Under the pieces are notes generated by a model. It ran no database searches. It was not told the DNA's origin and saw nothing but the letters and a program-made list of their open reading frames with translations. Source: Lentinus brumalis (taxonomy: Eukaryota > Basidiomycota > Agaricomycetes > Polyporales > Polyporaceae). Taken from it: a stretch of 64,000 bases of DNA. The translations under genes were made by a program, and so were the position numbers. Positions 23,273-33,782 of the stretch are shown one piece after another. Every line of letters starts with the position of its first letter. Within the stretch, counting starts at the first letter, position 1. The stretch lies in the NCBI GenBank assembly GCA_001792895.1, contig MARA01000039.1, forward strand, positions 310,001-374,000, read 5' to 3'.

Positions 23273-23791
23273 CTAAGAATGAGGCGCTTCGTCGCCGTGA
23301 ATGCGTACGCGGTACACCTTCGTAAGAGAAGCGCCCCAGTTGCTGCGTATCTCCAAGACGAAGACACCAAACGAGATGCGCGAAGCGAGAATGGTTGAGT
23401 CGATGATGAACGTCTGGATGTGGAGGCTATCGTGGATGTTAAACTCCACGACCACCAATGGGACGAACGACGCAATGTCCGTGATAGGGGGACCATCGCC
23501 AATACCTCTCAAAGGAGACATGCCGATGCTCTCCTTCGAGGCCTCGTACCGTCTCCAATTGTCTGGGCCGTCCAGAACACCCCACAGGACTACCTCACGG
23601 GGGGCCTGACGGATATCCGCAGCAACTTCAAATGGGACATAGTCGAGGGTGAAATGGGTGGGATAGATGAACGAGGGGAGTCTGATGCCGACCTGCGCAC
23701 GGTCTCCGGAAAACATCCAACAAGACGCGCTTCGCAGGTCCTCGTCGAGGACTTGTTGGGAAGTAGGCCATTCCTGGCAGGGACGATCGAT
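23273..23791 (-). pseudogene. SUN-domain gene, C-terminal part (separated from its start)
   Basis: Encodes the second half of a SUN domain. From 23791 on the minus strand it reads IDRPCQEWPTSQQVLDEDL, SASCWMFSGDRAQVGIRLPS, FIYPTHFTLDYVPFEVA, APREVVLWGVLDGPDNW, HIQTFIIDSTILASRISFGV and RSNWGASLTKVYRVRIHGD, with the stop at 23273. These are the usual SUN blocks: the WxFxG, THFTxDYV and SNWG...YRVRVHG segments. SUN proteins span the inner nuclear membrane and link it to the cytoskeleton. The N-terminal part lies 9 kb away at 32778-33209, beyond a transposon insertion. Joined at the duplicated ATCGAT the two parts are in one frame. Confidence 0.85.
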
Positions 23792-24112
23792 GAGGAATTG
23801 GGAGTCTTTGTATGTTATGGGGAATCTCTGTACTCAATTATGGATGATATGTTTTTTTTTGTTTTTCTTTTGGAGGAGCACATTTAGCCTTGGGCCACAT
23901 TGGTCCCCAGAGGGGCTTGTTGTGTGGCTCATGGTCGAGAGTATTGTCAGGCGCGCTTGGCGACTCGCCCGAGGGGTTGGAACCTCGGATGGGTCATGCA
24001 ATAAGAATAACACCGTCACCAGAAACTGCGGGGAAATGCATTACGCACTGAGTGTGGGACTCAAAGGTTAGGCAAATCATTTGGGATTGGCCAACATAGT
24101 CGGCCTCCCCCA

Positions 24113-25368
24113 TCATCGCCCTCGCTTTATACCCACTAAAACCCCGCTCTGCACCACCCACTTGGGCGGGAGAGATTCGTGATCATTCACGACCGGTAGC
24201 CAGATTGGTTCGACGCCGTCCGGTTTAAGCGCTCTCTTGCTGCTTGCCATCGCTGCAACACATCTATCAAGAGTCAGGTGGGAGTCAAGGGCAGCATAGA
24301 AACGGTTTGTAATCCCCCGCTTCGTGAATTCCACTCCACCGTGTTGGATAACCCGCTCACATCTCAGCTTCCAAATCAGATGTACTGCCTCCGTGCATAG
24401 TATGCACCAGAGGTTCTCTAGGTCCGCGTTCCTCGCACCCTCCGCCGTTTTGAGCACAACACACGCCGCCCCAAATGCCGTCCCCCAGCATGGGGCCTTC
24501 CAGTCTTGCTTGGTGAGTGCCCATATTCTTTTCAGAAGCTTCCAGATTGTTCTCTGGCCTTTAGCCGGGCAGTCGAAACATATGTGAGACATGCTTTCAA
24601 GGTCCCCGCATGAAGCACATTGCGCTCGTTGCTGTAGTTTGGCCGACATCTTAGGCCTCAGCCAGTGGGTTCCGATCATGAACCCATCATGAATAGACAT
24701 CCATATGAACTGGGCGGCTTCCCGCAATACATGCTTCGAGCGTAGGGAGTGCCAGATTGACGCTTTGTGCAGCTGGATGCCGTATCAGTCTTGTAGACCG
24801 CTTACAATCATGTCGAGACTTGCGACTGCGCGTGGTCTTGCTTTTGTCTTGGTGTCCTTCTGAGCTCTGATCACACGGCAGGCGAGCTTCTGCGTGATGC
24901 AGTTCAGTTTTGCGCCCGAGAGTGTATACTCCGATGGAATTGCTAGCAAGACTTCGTTGTTATCATTTTTCTCTGCCCCTTCCGCAGCTAACCTATTGGC
25001 CGCCTCATTTCCAGGGTGGCCATCATGGCCTCTAACCCACTTGTAAACCGAGTGAGCTTTCCTCATTCTCAACTGCGCCATGATAGCCTTGGTAATCTGG
25101 GCATTCCTCTGCAAGATATACCCTGTATCTTCATGCCTCGATGCCATTTGGTGAGCGAGTCCATGACCGTCTTTGAGTCTGTGATGTGTCTGACCCGAGT
25201 GAAGTCGCCAGGCAGACGCACCGCCATCAGCGTGGCCACCGCCTCTTCAGTCTGATTCGACTGTTCTAACGTTTCCGGGAGCCGCAGACTTTTGTTCAAT
25301 GCTTGGTTCCCGCCGACGAAGACCCCTGCACCGACGCGTGCATTTGCCTCGCCATTATTGGTACACAC
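24113..25368 (-). pseudogene. LINE RNase H domain and C-terminal zinc motif
   Basis: From 25368 the sequence gives CTNNGEANARVGAGVFVGGN, EAVATLMAVRLPG, HITDSKTVMDSLTKWHRGM, then, after a frame change near 25120, YKWVRGHDGHPGNEAANRLA. These are RNase H motifs. The first aspartate of the usual DGS/TDG motif is not seen (CTNNGE). Another frame change near 24780 leads to the last open part, 24727-24113, with the zinc motif CASCGDLESMSHICFDCP (CX2C...HX4C) typical of this LINE group, and a stop at 24113. Confidence 0.82.
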
Positions 25369-25564
25369 TCCAGCCCTGCAGGAACATATTGATACGCAGG
25401 TCAGACTGCTGTGGTCTGCACGTCTTAGGGACGTGGTTAGCCAGGAGATCGTCTGCTAGGTACGCCCACAGTGGACGCTCCGTGCTGAAGTCGAGATATG
25501 ATTTTAACCACATAATGTCTATTGCCTCATTCCTGGCGTGCAGATCCAGAACACTTAGGCCTCC

Positions 25565-26829
25565 TCACTCTACAGGCAGGCAGACATGGCTCATCCCTAC
25601 TGGGGAGTTGTGCTTGTCATCCCAGAGATAGCTGCACATGACCTTCGTGAGCCATTTAACAATAGGCTCAGGCATACGCTGAACATTCATCAGATACTGA
25701 GTCATACCCCCCACTATCATTTGTAGGACATGTTTCTTACCGATGACTGTAGAATGGCCATTCCGCCATCGCGCCATCGCTTTCATCAACGGCTGTCGCA
25801 TCGCGACCATCTTTGTGAGTACAGTTGACCATAGGTCAATCTGGTTAACCTCATTTCCAAAGAAGGCACCCAAAATTCGTACCGGTTCGCCGTCTCTGGC
25901 CACATGTACGTTAGTTGGGAAGTTCTCCCAATTCCCTGTCGAGTGGTATGTATCCGCTACTCTCTGTCTGTACTCGGAGGAGCCTATTGGGATTTCTGCA
26001 GGTTGAATCACGCTTTTGCGGCCGAACACCAGGTGTCGAGGATCGACTGGAGCACGGCGAAGTCATCGTCCGACGAGACATACACGGTCATGTCGTCCGC
26101 GAACAGGGTAGCCTTGAGCACTTCTCCGGTGCATGGAATACTGAGGCATGTCAGGTCTGAATGTCAAATCATCGCCGAGAGAGGTTCAATGGCAAGGTCG
26201 AACAATAAGGAGGAGAGGGGGTCGCCCTGGCGTACTCCCCGATAAACCTGATACGGTCTACTCAGAATGCCATTGATCATGACTGACGTGTTTGCGTTTG
26301 CATATAGGGATTCTACTAGGTTCACAAATTCGTCAGGAATGCCAAATTGGCGAAGAACTCGCCAGAGATAGTCGTGCGCGACTTTGTCGTATGCTTTTTC
26401 CTGGTCCAGTGCGACTATCGCACCATCAGCCCCATTTTTCTCAGCCCATAGGGTCATCATCCGGGCTAATTGAGTATGATTATGGATTTTACGGCCAGGT
26501 ACGAAGCCTGCTTGCAACTTGTGTATCAAGTCCGGAGCAATGTCCGCTAACCGGACTGCCAGGGTTTTGCTAAGCAATTTATAGTCTGTATTCAGGAGTG
26601 TTATTGGGCAGTAATTGACAATCTTAGACTGCTCTCCCTTCTCCTTATAGATGGGAGCAATCCAGCCCTCTGCAAAGGAAGTAGTTGCGCTCACCCCGTG
26701 GGTCCACATATCCTCAAAGGCAGCTCGCAGCAGCACCAACATGTCAAAATCCTGACAGTCAGGGAAGCGGGAGTCCTCTGAGTGCCTCGCGTGCAACATC
26801 TTCCAAAGTTCAAAGCAAATTCCGTCCAT
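25565..26829 (-). pseudogene. LINE reverse transcriptase, broken
   Basis: From 26829: GICFELWKMLHARH, WIAPIYKEKGEQSKIVNYCP, LQAGFVPGRKIHNH, GAIVALDQEKAYDKVAHDYL and VRQGDPLSSLLFDLAIEP. A TGA at about 26161 follows AMI. The same frame then gives TLFADDMTVYVSSDDDF with the catalytic FADD, a second TGA, and FNLQKSQ. A frame change near 25998 leads to the thumb region (RQRVADTYHSTGNW, VRILGAFFGNEVNQIDLW, YLWDDKHNSPVG) ending at 25565. The catalytic motif is intact, but the stops make the protein unreadable. Confidence 0.88.
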
Positions 26830-26856
26830 ACCTGGAGCAGACCCATTCTTTGAGAA

Positions 26857-28842
26857 TCATAAGGAAAGTTCGCACTCCTCGTACGTTATTTCGCCACGCA
26901 GCTCCTGGCGTTGTTCGTCTGATACTGACACATTGAGGCTGTTCAAGGCTGTCCGGATATCCTGCTCACGCTCATCCGCTGGTTTCATACTCGGCTCATC
27001 GCGCTGAACATGGTTGTGGTGCCGTCTCGCCATCTCCGCCATTTTGGCCAAGTCCGTCTCGTACCGTGCTTCCTCCGACGGTCCCCTCTCAGGGTTCTTC
27101 TCGAAGGCAGGAATGACATCTCTAGGTGCGCTCTCTTTGTGCAACTGCGACCAGTACTTCGTAGGGTGTTCCCCATATAGTCTATGGGTTGCCCTCGAAT
27201 TCTGCTGCTGCTGTTTGAATCTCTTCATCTTTAGCTCTCGGATCTGTGTTGTTAGCGCAGCCGCCGCCTCAAGTGTCGCTTGTTCCGACATCGTGCGGTC
27301 TGCCTTGACCTTCCGCAGCTCCGACTCGAGTTCTCGGATCTCATGGAGCAGCTTTGGTACAACCGCTCTCTCCCGGTCTCTTGCCATCAGCATGGTGTCG
27401 ACCTTGAATTTATGCAGTACAGTTTGTGGGTTCGCGCCCTCTGTCCGCACCCCGGAGGTTTCAAGGCAGGTGAGTTCATGCAGAGCTTCCATGCCTCTCT
27501 GCTTAATGCTCTTCGCTAGTTTGTTGTCTTTCAGCAGCCCGAGTGGGAAGATCGGTCGGCCTGGACGAACTATCGGGGCCGTATCCAAGGTGAGCTGGAC
27601 GCTGACCATACTATGGTCAGTCTTTACCCCGGGCTCGCATATTCGCCAGTCTCGGGCATTATTGAAGAGATCAGTACTGACGTAAATGCGATTTAGCCTC
27701 GAGAAGACAGTGTTCTGTCCGGACCCACGGTGGAAAGTGTAGTCGCGCGCCGTTGGGTTCGTCGTACGCCAGCCATCAGCAATCATGAGGCCAAGACTTA
27801 GTTTCAGCCTGTCGAGGGCGATAATTGATGTATCGGGGCCATCTTGGACAGGCAGCCGGTCGATAATGTCTTCGACATTGTTGAAGTCGCCTGCCATGAG
27901 TTGTGGCTTGGGGCTCGCTGGGTGCGTTTCATAATATTCTTCCAGCTCGTTGAAGAACCTCTTATGTCCTTCTACACCATCAGATGTTGGAGCATAGACA
28001 CACAGTATGTGCCGCTTGTCTCCGCCCTGACATTCAATTGACAGCTGCAGAGCTCTTCCAGGTATAATCTCAGTAGCTTCGGCCTTGGACTCATCGAGAT
28101 AGTGCGTATTAATTACAATCGCTACTCCCTCCCGTTAGGTTGGGGCATCCGGGTGTGCTGAATGGAAGATCTTAATGCGCCTTGCAAACATCTTGTGAAG
28201 GCCAGCCTTCCTCTCGTCGGTAAGGTGCGTCTCCTGGAGCCGGAGAATGCCTATACGTTGGTCAGACAGTACTTTGTATATGCGGCCCCATTTATTGTTT
28301 TCGTGATCTCTGACAAGATTCCCATAGCCGTTCATGTTGAGCGTTGCAATTCGCGGTGCTTCTTTACGGGTGAGGGTGTCCTCGCGCCATTGTACGCGTC
28401 TCGTGGGTGAGGGCGGTGGGCCTTGCATTGGGTCATCCACATCCATCTCCAGAGCAGGAGCTGCAGAGCCATCGCTCTGTGTTGCTGGGCCATCTCTGAG
28501 GTCGTTCGTCTCCTCAGACTGTTGGCCGGCAGAACCCACGTGCGACGTGGGGACAGGCCTCCCGTCAAGCTCGGGACTCCGCGAGCGAGGACGTACATCG
28601 TCCATGTTTAATCCCAGGATCTGGGATGTCTGCTGGGATCCAGCACGGGTCTCGGATTGAGGCCCTGTACACGTCTCCATCTGATGTGCCGTGATGGAGG
28701 ACTCCGCCTCGTCCACCTCGTGCCCCATGGCAGCAGAGTCCTCCGTCGTGCGAAGGCGGCTGGCCGCGCCTCCGCTTCCTTCATCGAGGTCCTCGTACAC
28801 ACTCGCACTGGTGGCCCCTCTGTCGAAGGAGGCCGGCCACAC
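26857..28842 (-). pseudogene. LINE N-terminal region and APE endonuclease, broken
   Basis: The first part (28842-28135) has a low-complexity acidic N-terminus, then RIATLNMNGYGNLVRDHE and ILRLQETHLTDERKAGLH, the N and E motifs of an APE-type endonuclease. A TAG at 28135 follows HPDAPT. The frame continues with GVAIVINTHYLDESKAEATE and MAGDFNNVEDIIDRLP, then YTFHRGSGQ, SRLNRIYVS and TDHSMVSVQL, the last histidine block. A helical linker follows and the frame stops at 26857 just before the reverse transcriptase. Confidence 0.85.
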
Positions 28843-29417
28843 CGCTTCGTCCGTTGACTGTTGTGATAGATAATATGTTAGTTACAACCTAGCATGCAAC
28901 TTTCTCTGCTGTTCATGAATAGTGTAAGTATCACAGTGTATAATTATTATAACACCTGCATAGAGATACAGGTATTATAGGAGCCCTGGTATAAGAATTC
29001 ACTGGTAGAGGGCAATTGGTGCCAATGATACATATCTTTATGCCATAAACACATAAACAAACATCAATTGACATGGCTGCAAACACAGCCCATGTTGTAG
29101 AGCTCCTCTGTAGCTTTCAAATGGTATAACATTCGTCCGGATTGGATAAGTATTGAGAGAGATGTGATACAAACAGTTCTTATTGGCGCCGTCCATTGGT
29201 ACTTACATCCAGAAGACATAGATGCAATCCATCCCATTAACATGTACTTATCTTTACATAAACAACCTCAATTACTCAGAGGACGGATAGAGTCCCTGCT
29301 TACAACATTTGCACATCACTTATAAAGCTTACTTGGCATAGAACTGCGTTAATAGGGCACTCTATTGCAGTTTGAATCGATTGTAATTGGAATGATGCCA
29401 AGCCTTGCTTACAAATT

Positions 29418-29560
29418 ATGATGCCAAGCCCATGCTTACAAATCACGGGCGGCAAAAACATGGCGGAAAAGTGTCGTCGTACGTCATAATCACAATCACA
29501 ACGACACTTTTCCGCCATGTTTTTGCCGCCCGTGATTTGTAAGCATGGGCATGGCATCAT
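29418..29560. repeat. 143-bp hairpin element (MITE-like)
   Basis: Runs from ATGATGCCAAGCCCATGC to GCATGGGCATGGCATCAT. About 60 bp at each end are near-perfect inverted repeats through AAATCACGGGCGGCAAAAAC and CATGGCGGAAAAGTGTCG, around a short centre. The same hairpin is at 53457-53599. Directly left, 29391-29416 repeats the terminal sequence (ATGATGCCAAGCCTTGC), as if one arm had been partly duplicated. Confidence 0.88.
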
Positions 29561-31059
29561 CTGGTATTAATGAGTGCAATCCATCCTATTCCCGGCACTT
29601 GATCAGGATAACAAAGTCTCTATTGTGTGCTACAATACCTACAGACTGAGTTATAAGTCTCCCTATCAACATTTATTATCAGTCTTTCAATCTATTGGCC
29701 AAACAAAGTCAACAAGGTGCAGTTTCGAGCTCAGCGCTTTCCGGCGCTTAATTGCCCGATTGGGACGGACAATCTGAAACTGTAAGCTGTTAGGATTGTT
29801 TTGGCAATGGCTCTACAAACTGATAAGTAACTTCAATATGGGGACTTCTAACAGAGGCTCTAGTTTGTCTATCACAAATAACATGCATCAGTATCATCAG
29901 TAGGGTTTAATAACTGGATGGATTGCATTCAGTAGTTTTGGATGACACCGGCAATCAGGCAAGCTGTGGGCTTTGTTCTCAATAGAGTAAGTGGGCGTTA
30001 TGAGGGCAACTATGATGGGTAACAAAGTGGATAACAAAGTGATATAAGGCGGACTATGGCAGATAATAATGCAGCAGGTAAGTGGACGTTATGTGAGCAA
30101 CTATGACAGATACTAGAGCGATACAAGAAGGACTATGGCAGATTATAATGCAGCAGGTAAGTGGGCATAACAAGGGCAACTATGAGGGATAACAAAGCAG
30201 ATAGCAAAGCGATACAAGAAGGACTATGGCAGATCATAATGCGGTGGGTAAGCGAGTGTTTTGAGGGCAACTTTGCCAGATACTAGAGCAATATGAGGAG
30301 GACTATGGCAGATAATAATGCAGTGGGTAAGTGGGTGTTATGGGGGCAACTGTGACAGATACTAGAGCGGTACAAGGAAACTATAGCAGATAACAATGCC
30401 GTGGGTGATCATTGACTCCAACAAAAAGACCCATAGCTGAGGCTAATGTCAGTCCACCACCCATTAGATCTGTTACTATGCTGTTTATGTGTCAACAATA
30501 TGATGAATTGCACTCATCAGTTATGGATGTCATTGCTTGGTACTGGCAATCAAATAGGGCAACAGTGATGACACTATTTGCTGGTGTAGTTGATCAGTAA
30601 GTAGTTTAGTAAGATGGTGACTAACAGTACAGAGTAATAACATATTGCTGATGCTGTTGAGTAAGTTGGCTGGATGATGTGAGCTCAAGATAATTATGAG
30701 TGTCTTATAAGTGGTTGCAATTGATCAATTCAGAGACTGACATGCAGCATTTGTCCTAACAGATCACACTAGAACCATTGATATTCAATTAGATCACAAG
30801 CTTACCCATTACTTGTGATGCTTCTGGTTACTTTTATGCTACTATCACCCTTTCTTACCTTTGTTATTGCCCAGACTACTGCCTTTGTTACTCTACTTCT
30901 GGACTGCTATGTAGTACCTTGCCTGTACATATATTTGCTTGATACCTGCTTGATGCAAGTCCAGCTTTATATATGTCTATGTCACTGCATGAGGAGGTTC
31001 TCTCGTGAGGGGCATCCGGGACAACCGGAGATCATCTCGGAATTTGTCTCATGGGTGAT
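29561..31059. other. AT-rich part of the insertion missing from the other copy
   Basis: About 1.5 kb between the hairpin element and the block shared with 51302-53024. It contains the tandem array at 29987-30404 and otherwise no recognisable gene. The inverted copy has a different 0.43-kb piece here. Confidence 0.6.
29987..30404. repeat. Five tandem units of 91/79/91/79/78 bp
   Basis: Units start at 29987, 30078, 30157, 30248 and 30327. Each opens GTAAGTGGGC or a variant and closes with GCAGATAATAATGCAGCAG or a variant. Long and short units alternate. The long ones carry about 12 extra bases around GATAACAAAG. So the array looks like a 170-bp double unit that was itself duplicated. Confidence 0.85.
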
Positions 31060-32777
31060 CCCAAGGGTCTCGTCAGGGGACTTGCGAGATTATCTCTGGT
31101 CATCTCAGGCCCTGGGGCAGAGACAAACTCAATACAGCTAGCAATAAATACACGGTGAAGGGAGAGTCGAGACATTCTCAAAGGGCCCCCGAGCCAGCAG
31201 AAGCTTGATTCCAAATACTTAGCACTATGGTCGGGTGACACTCTCTGTTCATGCATATCATGGTAGGAAGCACCTGAGCTGTCATTGCAATTATATAGAC
31301 CATGTTCAATACAGAGTGGACTACAGATGTACGCCTCATTGCGACGACTCCAGCGAGGAGAATATTACAAGTTACACAAAGCCAACAAGTGGGCACCTGG
31401 ATTCAAGATGTATGCACATTGCAGACACCTTGCAAAGTGGGCTGGCAAGCCAACCCCTTCAATACATACCTAAGCCAAGAGCTAGACCATGATGCACCCC
31501 TCAGCACGTGCAGCAGGCCACAGGACAAAGAGCATGACCTAGGATCAGACCAGTAGGCTGCCGAGATACAATGAAGTGTGGGCTGAGTTAGCCATATAGT
31601 ACCAGCCGGAGAGTAAGCGCAAGTCATGGTTGTTGCAGTGTCACCGGAGACACAGAGTGCCAGAGAAGTATGGATCCATGCAATTTATGTACCTCGGAAA
31701 GCCTGACCAGAGAGCCTGCCGCCAGCAATGCAGATGACAGTTAGAGGATGATGCAGAGCCAACATTGAACAGGCGCAACCACCAGCGACCACCCCAGCAC
31801 TGGCAGTACTGGTGGCAATCTGAGCGGCTGCCTCTGTTCCCACCTACAAGACTATTAGAGATGACCTCTATTTGCTTTAGTGCTTGGGATAATCCTACAT
31901 GCTGACACACAGCCGTACAAGTTATTCTGATGTACTCCTCCAACAGCCCTGGACGTCCATCAGGCCTTGGACACCCCTTCTGAGACTACTCAAGCTCTTC
32001 TCAGGTTATCTCTGCTTGTCTCCGATGGACCTCCCAAGAGACCACCCTCAGGCAGTGTGTGTGTTTGCTGCCTGAGCTCTTCAAACTGCAACTGCTTTTT
32101 GATACCTTACCATCCTTGACCTTGACCCCATCTATACCATAAGAACTATCTTGGAAGCAGTTGAATGGCATTCACAATTGGACCCATGTGAAAGATTGTT
32201 GCGCTCTGGGCTGAGTCTGTCATAAACCATAATAGTTAAGACCTTGGTGGTCATAGGCATCAGATGCGGTACTGAAGAAGCATCTCTGAATGATAGACAT
32301 AGCGGCCCAGCTCAGCTTAAAGATGACCAGCTTGAGAGCCTACAAACCAGCTTCCAGCCGGGCTCAGCACATCACTAAGCTGCAGCATAATCATGTGTAC
32401 TGGGTAGATAGAGAGACAGAGAGTGCAGTGCAGCATAGTTCAACTACAAGTCTGCCTTACAGCATCTTAGAAGTCTATATTGCATTCTATATCTACTACA
32501 AAAATGAAGCAACACTCAGAGTTGTTGGATGAGCAGGACCATGCTGGACTTGCGCTACAGAGCTGCATGAGCGTCTGCCAACCCTAAAGCTGTGCACTCC
32601 TAACCTCAATCTGGGGTTCCAGGACATAAGAAAGTTTCTTACCTGGTTCTTACATGCGCTTATGTAATCACTTACTACTGACTATCGGAGTTCCAACAAC
32701 TTTCCCACGGACATCAGTTGTCGTTACCTTCGCTGGCAGGAATCGTCGTACCTAAAAGACGATTCTCTTCGTTCCTC
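31060..32777 (+). repeat. Block C, shared inverted with 51302-53024
   Basis: About 1.72 kb, mostly identical to the reverse complement of 51302-53024. The match stops at CCTTGGGA (31060 side), where the two copies diverge. Small open frames occur (for example around 31235-31550) but no family is recognised. It ends at the insertion end in the SUN gene. Confidence 0.93.
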
Positions 32778-33209
32778 ATCGATCGTAATATTATCAGGTG
32801 TGCGACGAGGAGAATTCTTGGGGGACGATCCAACGGGGGATGTGAGTTTGGGAGCCGTCCGTGCGCCATCGGCGGATAGTGCGAAGTCGCGCCGCCCGAC
32901 TGGATCCTTGTACGCTGCGCGCACCGCCTTCTTCACGTACGCGACGATGTGAGCCGGGACTTTGGAACCGGGGTGGCCTCGGCCGTACAAGGAGATTGAG
33001 GCCGGCAATGAGACGCGCGAGGCGATGGGGATGAGGTGAGGGGCGAGCAGGGAAGACCCAGACGAAGTGAACAGGATGACGGCCCACAAGCCAAACAGGA
33101 CAAGTGGAGCTGCAGCTAAGAACCACGTAACTCTGCCCCATGGCCGATCCTGGTGGTCCTCGTGTTCTGCGTCGTCGACACTGCTCGGCTGCTGGCCGGA
33201 GACATCCAT
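32778..33209 (-). pseudogene. SUN-domain gene, N-terminal part
   Basis: Start at 33209 with MDVSGQQPSSVDDAEHEDHQ. A hydrophobic segment of about 22 residues (TWFLAAAPLVLFGLWAVILF) forms a single membrane span near residue 30-50. It is followed by a luminal region and the opening of the SUN domain, RRDFALSADGARTAPKLTSP. The frame then enters the insertion at 32777 and would end about 18 codons later at 32724. Its true continuation is at 23791-23273. The gene is about 315 residues without the insertion. Confidence 0.83.
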
Positions 33210-33782
33210 GTTCGAGGCTTGCTGCTGCTTTCGCTGTGGGCGACCTGGAGAGAAACGAACATGTTCTGGATGTTTGGGTTAGAAACTCCGGCGGTGACAT
33301 TGCAACTCACTGTCGGTGCGAGCCGGACTCTCAGGAAGGAAACGTCGCTGATCGAAGCAACCGATATTGTCCGCCATGAAGCAAGGCCTGTTAGTATGTG
33401 TCAGTTGGGATCCGAATGTACATGGAGTGCAGCTACAAGCTATCACTTCGCTTCGCTTTGCACGGTGGTGGGACAGAAGATGACTTGCATCCCTTGCGAT
33501 AGCGTGTCGGATGCAGCATGGCGCAGTGTTGGTGCTTGTTGGTGCTCCTCGGCATCTTCCGACGCCGGCTGAGATCGGAGAGCTCCCACCGCGAGAGACC
33601 GCGAGCCGGCGTCAGGCTCAGCGATACTTATGTACATACACATGCAGGGCTCAGCGCTCCTGGGAGCGCAGGAGGCGGGGGAGCAGTTAACTGTCTTGTG
33701 AACCAATACAATTCGGTCGCGACGTCTAACTTATACGCTGTTGTGATGAACTCAAACCCTCTACTGCCAGTGCTATGTCATG
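33210..33782. other. Intergenic stretch
   Basis: Upstream region of the SUN gene and downstream region of the next gene. Plus-strand open frames overlap each other without a coding signal. Nothing else seen. Confidence 0.4.

Larger units (their letters stand above)
23852..28865 (-). mobile_element. Tad-like non-LTR retrotransposon (LINE)
   Basis: Reads on the minus strand: N-terminal region, APE-type endonuclease, reverse transcriptase, RNase H and a C-terminal zinc motif. The 3' end is an A-rich tail (T-rich at 23852-23870 on the plus strand). The flanks ATGGATGATATG (23840-23851) and ATAGATAATATG (28866-28877) match at 10 of 12 positions, as an aged target-site duplication would. The inverted copy at 55600-55620 shows the uninterrupted site, TATAGATGATATGTTAG. 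RNase H downstream of the reverse transcriptase fits the Tad clade of fungi. Confidence 0.92.
23792..32777. mobile_element. Composite insertion inside the SUN gene, flanked by ATCGAT
   Basis: The insertion begins GAGGAATTGGG at 23792 and ends CGTTCCTC at 32777, so its ends are inverted repeats of at least GAGGAA. ATCGAT stands immediately outside both ends (23786-23791 and 32778-32783) and fits a 6-bp target-site duplication. Without the LINE (5,014 bp) and one LINE duplication it is about 3.96 kb. It contains a 143-bp hairpin element, a tandem-repeat array and a 1.7-kb AT-rich block, but no transposase gene that I can recognise. An altered inverted copy lies at 51302-55665 in the tnp2 gene. 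Confidence 0.8.

Noticed and set aside
31235..31556. Three overlapping plus-strand frames in block C, partly kept in the other copy
   Set aside because: Conservation there reflects recent copying, not selection. None has a recognisable domain.
32724..32777. Last 18 codons of the frame that starts at 33209
   Set aside because: These codons come from the inserted element. The natural continuation of the SUN domain is at 23791.
23273..33209. Two separate SUN genes rather than one split gene
   Set aside because: Each part has only half of the domain, they are complementary, and the joined frame across ATCGAT is continuous.
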